Shown: one piece after another, positions 17,373 through 28,715 of the stretch
Position numbering within the stretch: the first letter of the stretch is position 1
Layout of the letters: each line of letters begins with the position of its first letter
Notes under the pieces: generated by a model
What the model was told of the DNA's origin: nothing
Database searches by the model: none
What the model saw: the letters and a program-made list of their open reading frames with translations, nothing else
Made by a program: the position numbers and the translations under genes
Source: Linanthus parryae
Lineage: Eukaryota; Streptophyta; Magnoliopsida; Ericales; Polemoniaceae
Reading direction: 5' to 3'
Assembly (NCBI GenBank): GCA_023055425.1
Contig: JALGPY010000002.1
Location: forward strand, 47,267,321 to 47,331,320
Length of the DNA: 64,000 nt

Positions 17373-18380
17373 ATTGCACCGGAGGTACCCAAAGTTTGCC
17401 AAAACGAGCAAGTAGGTACCCAAATTTCAAAATCGAGCACCACAGATCCCAAATTTTGGATTTTCGAGCAAGTAGGTACCCTTCCGTTATCTTTCCGTTA
17501 AAATTGGACGGAAATTTATAAAAATATTTTTTTACCCCTTATTTTCACCTCCTACTTTTTTTTTAAAATACAAGTTTTACTAAAAATCTAAAAAAAAAAA
17601 TTAAAAAATAATTTAATAATTTGATATATATAAGATAATGCAATATATTTCATAATAACTACATATTTTTACATCATTTCAAGATATGAAAAATGTTTTC
17701 ATTAACAAATATCCGTCAATCTTAAAGTCTTTAACTTTTTTTTAACAGCTTATAAGAAAAATCTCAAAACTTCATAATTTCACATGCATATTTTTAATAA
17801 AACAATAACATACAAGAATCTTTGTTCATTTTAACAACTTACAAAAGAGTTGATACCAGACATTCTTGAGTAGCTTTATTGAAATTATTTGTATTTTCAT
17901 GCAAATGTAAAAGAGACTATTGTATAAAATATACAAAGATACTTGTATGTTATTGTTTCTTAAAGAATACATGGGAAATTATGAAATTTGAGATTCTTTT
18001 TAAACACTGTTAGAAAATTAAAACTTTTTGATTGACGGATATGTGTTAATAAAAACATATTTTGTATCTTGAGATGATGTAAATATATGTAATTTTGATA
18101 AATATATCGCATTATCTTACATATATCAAATTATTAAATTAAAATTATTTATTTTAACTTTTTTTTAGATTTTAGTAAAACTTGTATTTTAAAAAAAAGT
18201 TGGAGGTGAAAATAAGGGGTAAAAAGTCTTTTTATAATTTTCCGTCCAAAGTTAACGGAAAGTTAACCGAAGGGTACCTACTTGCTCGAAAATCCAAAAT
18301 TTGAGACCTGCGGTGCTCGATTTTGAAATTTGGGTACCTACTTGCTCGTTTTGACAAACTTTGGGTACCTCCGATGCAAT
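17373..18380. mobile_element. Foldback/MITE-like element, ~1 kb with long terminal inverted repeats
   Basis: The left end ATTGCACCGGAGGTACCC pairs with the right end (reverse complement ATTGCATCGGAGGTACCC). Complementarity runs several hundred bases inward, including AGCAAGTAGGTACCC, the pair TCCGTTA/TAACGGA, ACCCCTTATTTTCACCTCC and AAATATCCGTCAATC. The centre is AT-rich. No ORF. No target duplication could be recognised, so the superfamily is open. Confidence 0.75.
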
Positions 18381-19966
18381 GATTGCAAGAACTTTCATAA
18401 GTTTGTCTCAGATTATGTCAGACTATAACGCCAAACTCGTAATCTTTACTATTTAAAAGTTCGGATTAGTTGTAGTGGTTCTTGAGTTTCTAAAATTAAA
18501 TACCTAAACTACACCTGAGTGACAACTCATTCACTACTTTAACTTTTTGATAAAAGAACGACCCCATATGTATCTCTGGTCTTCATATGACATCCAAACT
18601 CTGTTTCACGAACAAAAGCAAATCACCAAGCGTCGCTTCCTTTGAACGGCTCAAATATCTCCTTGCCATCGACTCATAGCAGATAGCACCTCTTGAACTC
18701 TAACTTCTCCAGACGACACAATTAGAGATCTATGGTTTCTGATTGCGCACCATAGTTTCTTATATATCATTGTTCTTTCAGGTGGGTGAAAACACTCTTT
18801 ATTAATAAGGAAAATATGGCATAAACCTTACTGCATAAGATATTGATTATTCTTTGAGTTCATTATTGTTGCATTTATTTTCTTCCGACCCTGGTATGGC
18901 CAAAAAAATAATTGAAGCATATCGTGACATTTCTTACATACAACTGGGTATTTAATGTTACTTGGAAGTCCGACATTCACTTGAGGTTTGTCAATATTAC
19001 AGTGACGGGGTATTGGCCTCTCGAATGGGGTGATTGTTTTTTTCCCCACGCTAGTTCTTAACCGAATACATAACAAGTATTATGTTGCTAAGACATCCTG
19101 TGTCCAAAAAGAAGCTGGACTTTTGCGACGTAAGAGGCAAGCTCACTGGCGCGGGTTGGGATTTCCTGTTTACGGACCAAACATTGCACTCCTTTAAAAA
19201 AGAACAAAACGTGTAGTTTTTAACGTATTCCAATCAATTAGCAAAGCCAAGTAATTATTGAAATATTTCAAAGTGTCCATTGATGATGTCATTTTTACCT
19301 AACTGGGGTATAGCCTGACCATGTTACAAACTAGGCCCTCAAAGACTAATGTAATTAACTCCAAGTTCCTCCACCATACAGATACATTTCCTTTCTCAAA
19401 CATTCTCAGTAAAGAGTTTATTAGAGACAATTTTTCATCGTCCTTTTTACATAAATACAACTGCTGTTTAAATACTCTATTAGTGTTGCTCTAAGGTTTG
19501 GAGAATATATCTCTTTAGTAAAACCACTAGCGTTTAGAGCTAAAGTCGGATGGGGGAGTTGTCTACAAGAGAACATTTGAGTTTAAAGGAATTGTGTCTT
19601 TGCGAGCTTAGAAAATTTAAACATGTCACACTTAGTCCTTTAATCATATTGAATTTAAAAACTTTCCCACGTGCACGTGCTTATGACTAGTTTAGATAAA
19701 ATGATTGCAATGCGCTTAATCGACAAGTAAACGTGGGCATTAACAAAAGGATAACTCAAAATTTTCATTAAATTCTGCAAAATTTGGTACAGCTGACATC
19801 TTCTGCAGAATGAAAATGTATCAAAAACTATATAGTTATTGACTGTCTATATTCTTATACCTCAATGCATAATCCTTGGCCTCTTCCCTCTTTGCATGTT
19901 TACCGCAAGACGAGAGACACTTTTTACCTCCTTTAACTTCCCTAATCCAATCGAGCATTAGTTGAT
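18381..19966. other. No gene seen; 3' flank of the GH9 gene
   Basis: AT-rich intergenic sequence. Only short unsupported frames are present. The GH9 polyadenylation region should lie just below 19967. Confidence 0.5.
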
Positions 19967-22900
19967 TTACTTGTTAGCCGCAAAATAAGCGAGCACGCCG
20001 ACAAACGGCGCATTAATATATGTCGTCGGCTCAGTTTTCGCAAAATCACCTCTATCATCTTCATAAGCATCGTCGTTAGTCGGCCCACCCACAACTGCCC
20101 CGACAAGCACATTCGGGTTCGGGTCGGGCGAGCTAAAATAAGTGGGCCCGTCCTTGCACGAAATCTTATTGGGGTGGTCCTTGATGGACGGCACAGATGA
20201 CCCCCTGTGGTGTATCCGTTGCGGGTAACTACTTCCGTATCCGACCATGTAGGAGATGTTCTTGGGGTTGTCTCCGAGGATGTAGTCGACTTGGGACTTG
20301 GCCACACGGCGGAGGGTGGCGGCGTCGCCGGTGACGCTGCCGCAGGAGACGGTTTGTTTGCTTTTTTCGAGGTAGTCGGCGTAGGTTAGTAAGAGGAAGG
20401 CGATGGCGGTGGCGTGCTGGAGGTTGCTGCCGCCGGGCTTGTAGATTAGGCCGCCGGGGGATAATTCAATGTGTGGCGAGGAACCTGGTACAAGCGTGCA
20501 CATGAAGGAATCTGCATTGGACTTGTATGATTGGAGATTGGACATGCTGGCTTCCATGACTTCCTGCAAATGATTGATCACCTGTTTAAGTGCTGGTGCA
20601 GTAACAAGGGAAAAGGATAAACATTGACAACTCAAATATCAACTAAATGACACTTCACCCTTTCCAATTTGGGAAAACACACTTTCAACTTTTAAGTCTG
20701 TCAAATTTCAAGACGCCTACACTTCTTAAAATATAAGATCGCTAGTATGGAAGTGAGGGTCCAGCATTGATGCTCACTTTTTGGACAAATTTTCCCTCTT
20801 AAGACTACATAATGACACAATCAAGAGTGTAATTTTCATAAATTGGACACAATAAAGGGGAGAAAAGTGGATTTCCTAAACTAAAACGGGTAAAAGTGTC
20901 TTTGTGTCAAACGTAAGGAAACAAAGGTGTATGTTACCCTAAAAATAACGGGCTTAATGATCTATCTAGCTTGCATTTAAGTCAAGCTGCTTTCTTAGGG
21001 GGTGATCTATAATTTTCTTCGCAAAACTTGTAGGTTGGTCGATATGTCAGACTATGTCTAATTTTTAGACACAAGTGCTATCAAAAGCAAACAAACAAAG
21101 ACGCATTCTCAATTTAACATTAAAATGGGTAAAATGAAACATAGGAGACACGATAAACTTCGTATGTATAGCATGCTAGATTATACAATCAAAAGTTTCG
21201 CTATTGGGAGAAGCATCACTAACCTTTGAAATGAAGACATTTAGGCCAGCATGCTTGTTGTCCCACCCAAATTCGTTAGAACCTTCTTCTGCACCGAGCG
21301 TTTTGCTATTCTCTTGTAGGTAATTGAGGTATTTTTCATCTTGAGTCGCTCTTCTTAGCCATGCCGCACTCCATAAGAGCTCGTCCTGTTCATAAAATAA
21401 AAACCCACTGAAGTTAATTAAAAAGGACAACAAAAAGTTTTCATGATTATATAGAGCCCATACAACACCCACGAGATACACCAATGTCCCCACTAATTCT
21501 CTGTCTCGCCTAATCATTGTTTCACTTTTCACAAATAGCACACATCACGGGACAATCCTATTCGATACCTACGCCTGACTTTTCAGTAGATGTCAGGTGC
21601 ACCTCTGTCTAGTGGAAAGTTATGAACTCGGAGTATTTTTAAAGAAATAAGTAGTTCTATCGTTGTCAGTGTCAGTTAAAAGACAGATACAGTAGAACAG
21701 AAAAGAATGCGTACCTGGTACCCATCAAAGTCGCAATAAAACGGGCAAACAATGTTCTTAAGGTCCTGATTATCGCTGTATGCCCCTCGATGAGCATCTG
21801 CATACTCAAATGCATTTGCAGCATTCCTTAGCAAAGTCTCCGCATATCCTGGATCAGATGACCGGAAGGCAATGGATGCAGCGGCTAAAGCGGCGGCCGT
21901 CTCACCGGCCACGTCAGAGGCGGGGTTGGGGGCTTCCACAGCATAAGATGTCCTCGGAGTGTCCATGTCCTCTGGCCTTTCCCAACAATTATGGTCTGCT
22001 TGTGGATCTCCCACCTGTTTGGAAAGAACAGATCATTGCATTATCAAAATGTCCCCCAACAACATAAGCAGCCCATCAATTAATGTGAAGGAGAGCAACA
22101 ATAATGTGGTCTACACAAGTACAAATAGTACTATTTGTGTAAAGGAACAGCAAGTTTCTGTCACATTGAAGTCCAACTATTTTTTTCTACTGCCCCATCT
22201 CTGGCTTTGTAGCATTAAGGAAGAAGTGCGTGTCTGCGTTGACGCGGGACACCCATGTTGTTTTCTGTTAAAAGTAAGTGTATTAGTGTTGTTTTCCAAA
22301 TTTAAGGTGGTTCAACATTGTACTAGACATGACTCTATCAATGGTCTTAATTGTTAACACCGTGTCTAAGATTAGAATGTGGTGCATGTGAGTGTGACAT
22401 TTTTTTGTCTGGGACATGGATCTTACAGGAGAGAGGATAGGAATTCGTGTGGTGGATACTGGATAGTTTCCTGTGTTACAAAAAATTGGCTTCCTTTGAG
22501 GTGTGCGAGAGCAATGGCATTGTGAACATGTGATAACAAAAAGTGCAAAACCACTAATACTTAAGAACGAATGGTTACCAAACTACGAACAAAACATTTT
22601 TTTTTATGACGTGGGAATCTCTGTTCTAGTGCAATAGCCTGCAAACCACACTAGAAAGGCAAATCAGTCTGAAAAAATCCGGACTGACACATTCGCAGTT
22701 GAGAAAGTCAATAGACTATCATTGGGCTGTTTCCAAATTTGAACTCAAGATCACAAGACAAATGTCCAAAATCTTAAGAATACTTACCCGACCAACTGAA
22801 CTACACCCCGAAGGTAAGAAGAAAACAATCTAGTATCACGTCGTGGTGGCACATTAGGGCACATGGCTCAACACAATTTCTAAACAAAACTGTTATCAGA

Positions 22901-23647
22901 AAACATTATTCGAGACATCGTTCAATCTGCTCAGAAAAACTATCGTACTAGTATGTGTTACAGCCTCAAAACATAAAGTGGGACGAGTAGAGAGTTTCAC
23001 ACAATGATCATGCAAAACCCTTGTGACAACATTAAGAAGGTTATAGGATGATAAGCGGTGAATGTTTAAGCACCGGATCATTACTCCATACAAGACGACG
23101 CCAACATTTTTCACCTTCACGGGTTGGTTTTAGTTCAGCAAATCCACGAAAAAACGCAAAACCACATATACCATAAACCAATAAAACTACCAAAACTACC
23201 CTCCCCCGCCAATTAAATTTCCCCTCGTACCTGAACAAATATTCTGTTGGGAAGCTGCGAAACCGTCTTGAGAAGGTAATCCGTCCCCCACCGGACAGCA
23301 ACGAGCGCGTTCCTCATCTCGCCGGCCGGCATCACACCGCCGAACTCGATCACGCTCCAGGCCAGCATTGTGGTGGTAAACGCCATCGGAAAATGAAACT
23401 TCAGATTATCGCCGGCGTCGTAGTATCCGCCCGTGAGGTCTGTTTTCTTATCGCTGCCGTCGCCAAGGCCGGAGTCGCCTCTCCAAGTTTGGCGCTGGTC
23501 TTTCGGGAGAGCGCCGGAGCGCTGGCCTTCGAAGAAGAGGATGGATTTTGATAATGCGTCGGCGTAGTCATGGGGACTTGAGAGATACTTCGGTGGGAAT
23601 TGGAGGAGGAGGAGGACGAAGAGTAGAGAAGTGAGGTGGTGTTTCAT
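19967..23647 (-). CDS. Endo-beta-1,4-glucanase (cellulase), glycoside hydrolase family 9 class B
   Basis: Host gene of four exons: 23231-23647, 21715-22014, 21224-21385 and 19967-20563 (417+300+162+597 nt, all phase 0, GT/AG introns), 491 residues. Residues 1-23 are a hydrophobic signal peptide, so the enzyme is probably secreted to the cell wall. Catalytic features: GGYYDAGDN (D77, D80), [15 protein letters not shown] at the start of exon 2, [13 protein letters not shown], the active-site His block [12 protein letters not shown], and [18 protein letters not shown] with the acid Glu. There is no membrane anchor (class A) and no C-terminal carbohydrate-binding module (class C); length and architecture are those of class B. 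It hydrolyses beta-1,4-glucan links and such enzymes act in cell-wall loosening, abscission or wall assembly. No disruption was seen in the coding exons. Confidence 0.95.
20648..20902. repeat. Degenerate foldback repeat in intron 3 of the GH9 gene
   Basis: Left CACTTCACCCTTTCCAATTT pairs imperfectly with the reverse complement of the right end (CACTTTTACCCGTTTTAGTT). It resembles the style of the foldback at 16870-17279. It lies wholly within the intron 20564-21223 and does not touch splice sites. Confidence 0.4.
22015..23230 (-). other. Intron 1 of the GH9 gene
   Basis: 1216 bp. The donor follows the codons for RIFVQ and the acceptor precedes VGDPQADHN. No gene is visible inside it. Confidence 0.85.
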
Positions 23648-23736
23648 GGTGGTGGTTTTTTGGGGAGTCGTGAAGAGAAATCTGTTACGAATGGGAGAGA
23701 ATCACGGGAGATGAAGAAAGAGGTGTCAGGTATTCC

Positions 23737-23744
23737 TATTTATA
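23737..23744 (-). promoter_or_regulatory. TATA box of the GH9 gene
   Basis: Reads TATAAATA on the minus strand about 90 bp upstream of the ATG at 23647, a normal distance for a plant promoter. Confidence 0.65.
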
Positions 23745-24410
23745 CACTCGCTGTAAATCTCTCACTCACACGAAATGGGTAATTCCGTAATTCCCTACCA
23801 TTACCACTATTTGCCATCGAGAAGTGATTCAATGTACCGGAGATATGTATGGTAATGTTATAAAAGCATTTGCAATTGAAGGAGAGACACGTGGATGGTC
23901 GAAATAGGTAAGGCTGGTTCTCAATATGGTTGTGTAGCTATGTGGCGTGTACAATCGTCGCGCTACATGAATCCTAGTTGATTTATTGAAGTGTACATGA
24001 ATCCTAGTTGATTTATTGAAGGTCAAAGGTCAAAATCTTAATTACGTAAATGAGAATATTTATTGGAATGATAATTTCTAATTAAAGCGGCCTTAAATGT
24101 GTAGGACATATTCAAGAAATTACGTAAAATCTCTTCATGAAATTTTGACTTTACCTAATCTTTAGGTGTTTAAGACAGATTTTTGATTTAAAAAAAGGTG
24201 TGTAAGACAGTAAGAGATTTTTGCACTATATTGGAGTATATAACTTCTATTAAAAATACCCAAGTAGATTTCATTTATGAATGAAGTCTTAAGAAAAATG
24301 ATTTCATTTACTAGATAGATTTTACATATTTAAAGTAGTTTTCGCTATTTGACTGGATGGACGATGCAATTCAATAAGTTTTCATTTATGGAATTAAGAT
24401 TTTGATTGAT
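23745..24410. other. GH9 upstream region; no gene seen
   Basis: AT-rich. Contains a small two-copy tandem repeat of about 30 bp, ACATGAATCCTAGTTGATTT..., near 23965-24025. Confidence 0.5.
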
Positions 24411-24920
24411 TTTTTGGCTATCAATAATTGGATTAACATGCTATCATTAATTCTTGGTTTAAAATACAACAGGTTTAATAAAAACGAAATGCTAAATGTC
24501 ACTATTTTTTCTTCCGTCTTCAAGTTCACCCCTTATGTGGATGTTTTTTATTGGTAATGTGATTATATAAATATATTAAAATAAATAGTTACCACAATCA
24601 TATCTTGGAATTCTTCATATCTTGACACGTGGAAGTTAAAATGAGGGGCGAAGAAATTGTTTATCCAATTTTGACTATCAATTATTGGATTAACATGTTT
24701 ATCATTAATTCTTGGTTTAAAATACAGCAGGTTTAAAAAAAACAAATGCTAAATGTCACTATTTTTTCTTCAGTCTTCAAGTTCACCCCTTATGTGGATG
24801 TTTTTTATTGGTAATGTTGTTATAGAAATATATTAAAATAAATAGTTACCACAATCATATATTGGAATTCTCCATATCTTGACACACAGAAGGTGAACAT
24901 GAGGGGCGAAGAAAAAAAGG
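24411..24920 (+). repeat. Direct duplication of ~257 bp
   Basis: Two adjacent copies begin at CTATCAATAATTGGATTAAC (24418) and CTATCAATTATTGGATTAAC (24675). Both run through TTCAAGTTCACCCCTTATGT to ATGAGGGGCGAAGAAA. They show scattered differences. Non-coding. Confidence 0.85.
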
Positions 24921-24962
24921 TGAAGCATAGCGGCCATCATAAAAAACACACACGGTATCCTC

Positions 24963-25730
24963 TGTGACAACCCGTATTCTATCGTAGGGGTATTTTAGTA
25001 AAATTGACTCGTCGTAAGGAAGTTTTAGAAGTGTGAGAACATGTTATTTCAATGTCAGTGTAAGTCGTGATATGACGTTTGAGAAATTATGTGCAATGTC
25101 GTAGTAATTGATTATTTGATTATATGAACTTTGATAAGTTATATTTTGAAAACTAAGGGGGTGTAGATGTTTTTTACAAAAGTTTTAGTATGTAAATACT
25201 TTTATACCTATACAATACCTACAATTCTTCTCCTTGTATTTATATCAATTAGTATACGTATACCACACAATATAACTACACATGTATAATATTGTATTTA
25301 TACTTATAAATATATTATTATAATATATAGATATAAAGAAGAAGAGAAAGTTTGTGTTCTCCAAGAATTTTGCAAACTCCATTGGATAGTTGTTTTATCC
25401 AACACCCCGAAATGGATCCTCTCCAGCCACAATTACGTCCAGCCCGTCAAGCTGTAAGATCGAGCCGTCTATTTTGTAAGAACGATTCAGATTAAAAGTT
25501 CGATTTTAACTCCACTTTGCACTAAATACTTTTCCCTCCCATCCTTATTCAATTCTACAACCTTGCAAGTGAACGATACAATCCCAGAGAAACCCAACAA
25601 CCCTGGTCCGCATCATCGCTTTTTGAAAATACTCCTTTACTTTGTCGATAGAATTAGCTTACCAAAAACGATTTTCGGAATGCGTTGAACCGCAATCATA
25701 TGAACTGCGATGTAATCGATCTTCATTATG
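24963..25730 (+). mobile_element. Probable truncated LTR fragment
   Basis: Starts TGTGACAACCCGTATTCT, a start typical of Ty3/gypsy (Tekay-type) LTRs in plants, and continues as non-coding LTR-like sequence. No matching end, PBS or partner LTR is visible. The right limit is uncertain. Confidence 0.35.
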
Positions 25731-25776
25731 CCATGTATGACAATCAGTGATTTCCATTAAGATGCATACATTGTTG

Positions 25777-25870
25777 CGTTCTCAGTTTCGATGTTATCCA
25801 ACGTTGTGCCGTAACTGGGTAATTATAAAGGTAGTTATCGGGCATGATAGGAAGCAAGCTTAGAGACTTT
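25777..25870 (+). mobile_element. Remnant of a copia (Angela-like) LTR hosting T2
   Basis: The segment with GTAACTGGGTAATTATAAAG and TATCGGGCATGATAGGAAGC matches the interior of the C1 LTR at about 29095-29170. It stops where the T2 LTR starts. T2 therefore landed in an older copia LTR; the other half would be right of the window. Confidence 0.75.
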
Positions 25871-26476
25871 TGTACATGAGGATTCTTTGAGGAATATCCA
25901 AGTGTACACCAGGGGTAGAGAATAGGAACACAGGGAGTGTAGGTTGTGAGTATGGAGAGAGCAAGACAATGGTAACTGAGAGAGAGAGAGACAGTATATG
26001 GGCAGAGCTTCCGCGTAGATATCAAATGATTGCAATGAAGGGTTAACGATCCTATATATAGTGGGAATGTGACTATTGTAGTGGGTTAATGTGCCCATTA
26101 ATGGCGGCTTAATTACCTCAACCATAACGGCACGTTCGACCGCATATATAGGGACCGTTACGCACTTCGCCCGTGTATACCGGAACCGTTATGAGGTTGA
26201 CCGGGCTTATGGGACACGTGGCCATAAATCTCTCAAAGAAGTTACCCAAGGGTCGCGTGCGGGCTTGGTTGTCGCTCGCACTCGACAGATCTTACTCTAG
26301 CCTCCAAAGCACCAAGTCCCTACAAGTCCCGTGTGGAATGATATGCGAGGGGCCCTGTCTCGCAGCCCCGTATGGATAAGCATGGGTCATGCTCGTGTAG
26401 TACTGGAGAACCACCAGATATGTTGGATGACTGCCACGTGTAAGCTGACTCACGCGGCTAAAACACACTATCTACA
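25871..26476 (-). repeat. 3' LTR of T2
   Basis: 606 bp, TGTACATGAG...TATCTACA, collinear with the T1 LTR (GCAGAGCTTCCGCG, TTAATGGCGGCTTAATTA, GGTCGCGTGCGGGCTTGG). TATATATA near 26053 is the minus-strand promoter candidate. The flank ACTTT at 25866-25870 is the presumptive TSD, not verifiable here. Confidence 0.85.
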
Positions 26477-26490
26477 TAAGCCCCCTTTTT
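26477..26490 (-). other. Polypurine tract of T2
   Basis: Reads AAAAAGGGGGCTTA on the minus strand, immediately inside the LTR, as in T1. Confidence 0.75.
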
Positions 26491-26599
26491 GCGCGTGGAG
26501 ACACTTATCTGATAGACTTTAATGCGCAAAAACTAACGCGTGCGTTGTAGCTACGAACCAATTCAAATGTCCGAGAAATCAGCCCCCCTGCGTGTCATT

Positions 26600-26750
26600 A
26601 TGACCTAGAATCCCTAGAGTCGTGCCTTGTGTTCCTCTAGGGTTTTAGCCGTGACATCAGCATAGGCCTGTGATTGCGCGATTCGGCGGTGACTATTGCG
26701 ATTCGACCACTGAAAGGACGCGACTCTTCAGTAGATTTGAATAAATACTC
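26600..26750 (+). promoter_or_regulatory. Promoter-like region of the antisense gene in T2
   Basis: Same layout as T1: inverted repeat CCTAGAATCCCTAGAG / CTCTAGGGTTTTAG with telobox core, TGACATCA, then ATAAATAC at 26741-26748. Followed by the conserved CATTGTTGCAA and CTTCTCTCTAGAGTGAATG segment. Confidence 0.5.
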
Positions 26751-27253
26751 CTCATCCTCCATTGTTGCAAGCTACTGCTTCTCTCTAGAGTGAATGTTTT
26801 TTGAGAATCTCCGAGAGCAAATCCAGATAATCAATCACCGATTCTTCTTGGCGAATCGACTCCTTCAGATTGCTTCAAAAACACAAGGTTGGCTCACTCA
26901 ATTTTGGATTAATGCTTCTCGTATGAGTATCTCTCTCTTGAAATGTATTTATCTGTTGAATGTGAAACCCATAACCATTCGAAGACTCGCCATTGCTTGT
27001 AACTATGGGAAAGGTTCTTAAACCCTAAAAGATTGAAACTTTGAAACAATAGTTTTCTGGAATTCTGAACCCAGAACTGGTAATTCCTATATTGAGTTTG
27101 ATGCGAGTCAATCTTACAACCCAGAAACTTGGAGCTCCTTAAACCTGAACTAGACAATTCTTCACATGTGCTTGAAATTTGTTCTTGAACTTTTGCTTGA
27201 AAAATGAAAGTGGATATATTTCTCCCCCCCCCCCCCCTTTTCTTGCTGTATAT

Positions 27254-28715
27254 GTGGTCAGAACAAAAGCAACCAAATCTGTGAAAGAAGCTGAAGAGAT
27301 CCCCGATTTTCCTTAGTCTTTGTGGAAGAAGGCTCCTTATCTAGGCAGTGAAGACTACTATCATGCCACTGTGAAGTTGAGGAAACTGCCCGAACCTGCT
27401 TCTGAGGACCTGCTATTGCTAACCCCTTCGCCTAGTCGAGCGGAATTGGACTTAATTGATGCCATGGACGTGGTCAGATTGGGTCTTGAAAATGGATTCT
27501 ATCCACACACTGAGATCTCAACCCAGGCCTTCGTGAATAAGTTGGATTTAATGGATGAATGGATTGATCATGTACTGACCTATCATGCTGTCAATCTGAC
27601 CCAAGCTGGGTTTATTACGCCATCAGGGCTGCGAAAGGTGCTATTGTGAAACTGGATCAGACTATGCTTCTGAATCTCTTTTCCAGGTACTCGCCCATAA
27701 CCCATACCTTCCATTTCGCTGAGTTTGAGGCAGCCCCCACCTTGGAGGACGTGCATATGCTGTATGATCTTCCTCACATGGGCGAGGTCGATCCCTTGGA
27801 TGCACTAGAAACTGATGAAGAGCTCGCTCTATATGAGCAAATGGTGGAATGCATAGCAGAAGTCAAGAAAATTTCTACTCGTTGGACATCTGCGACAGCC
27901 CTTCCAAAATTCCAATTGGTTGATACTTTTGCGAAGAACACTTGGGGCAAGTGGGTGCAGTACTTCTTCTGCGATTATGCGAATAGCAAGTTCACCAAAG
28001 AGATACTGAAGAAGGATCTCAAGGCGAAGAATTATGTCGAAGGGAAAGGGTACAACTGGACCTTGTGTGGCTTTCTTTGCATTTGGCTCTCGCGGTACTT
28101 GATCGACGGTCATCCTCATGATGGGGTCTTTTATCAAGTTCTGCCTATTGCTGTCAAACTATCCTTAGGCCAACGTCGCACTCGGGCCTCTGGTGTTGGG
28201 AACCCTCTACCATCGACTGGACCAGCTTGTGGTTGCAGTTGAAGAGTCGCGCGGGCAACTTGATGTGCTGACTTTTGTCAACATTTCCTTCCTCACCATG
28301 TGGGTGTTTGAAAGATGGCCTTCTTATGCTCCCGTCCCTTCAAAAGCCAGAGCATGGAATGTTCCTGGTGCTCAGAACGCACTTCGATGTGGGAGGGTTT
28401 CACGGTGGTATAAGCCTAAGTGTGCATGGAGTTTGATCTGCGGTGATCGAACTAAGTTTGTTGCCAGACCTTATGCCACTCGCATTGAAGGGATACGATT
28501 ATATGAACATATGTACCCAGCTGTAGGTGGCCCTATCTCCAAGGACGACCTCATCAAAGGGCCCAGCTATTTCAGGGAGTTCGTTTGCTGGTGCTTAAGG
28601 TGCTCATTGCCTGCTCTTGCTGAGCATATCACTGAGATATCGCCTAAGTATGAGCGTATCACAATCGATGTTGATCCCACTCGCGTTTGCCCCCAGCTGG
28701 GCTATGACATAGTGG
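27254..28715 (+). pseudogene. T2 antisense PMD gene, 5' part (complete PMD core, broken frame)
   Basis: Aligned with T1 exon 1. The ATG is GTG here (27254), a stop replaces a Gln-type codon before SLWKKAPYLG (27313-27315), one base is lost near 27610-27645, and another frame change occurs near 28190. The PMD signature THTFHFAEFEAAPTLEDV is intact. Unlike T1, the second half of the PMD is present: NWTLCGFLCIWLSRYLIDG, then LGTLYHRLDQLVVAVEESRG and TMWVFERWPSY, then further conserved sequence to GYDIVVLE. C1 interrupts at 28716. This copy shows what the intact domain looked like and that T1 has an internal deletion. Confidence 0.75.

Noticed and set aside
20207..20389. 60-codon plus-strand frame opposite GH9 exon 4
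   Set aside because: Shadow of the GH9 coding exon.
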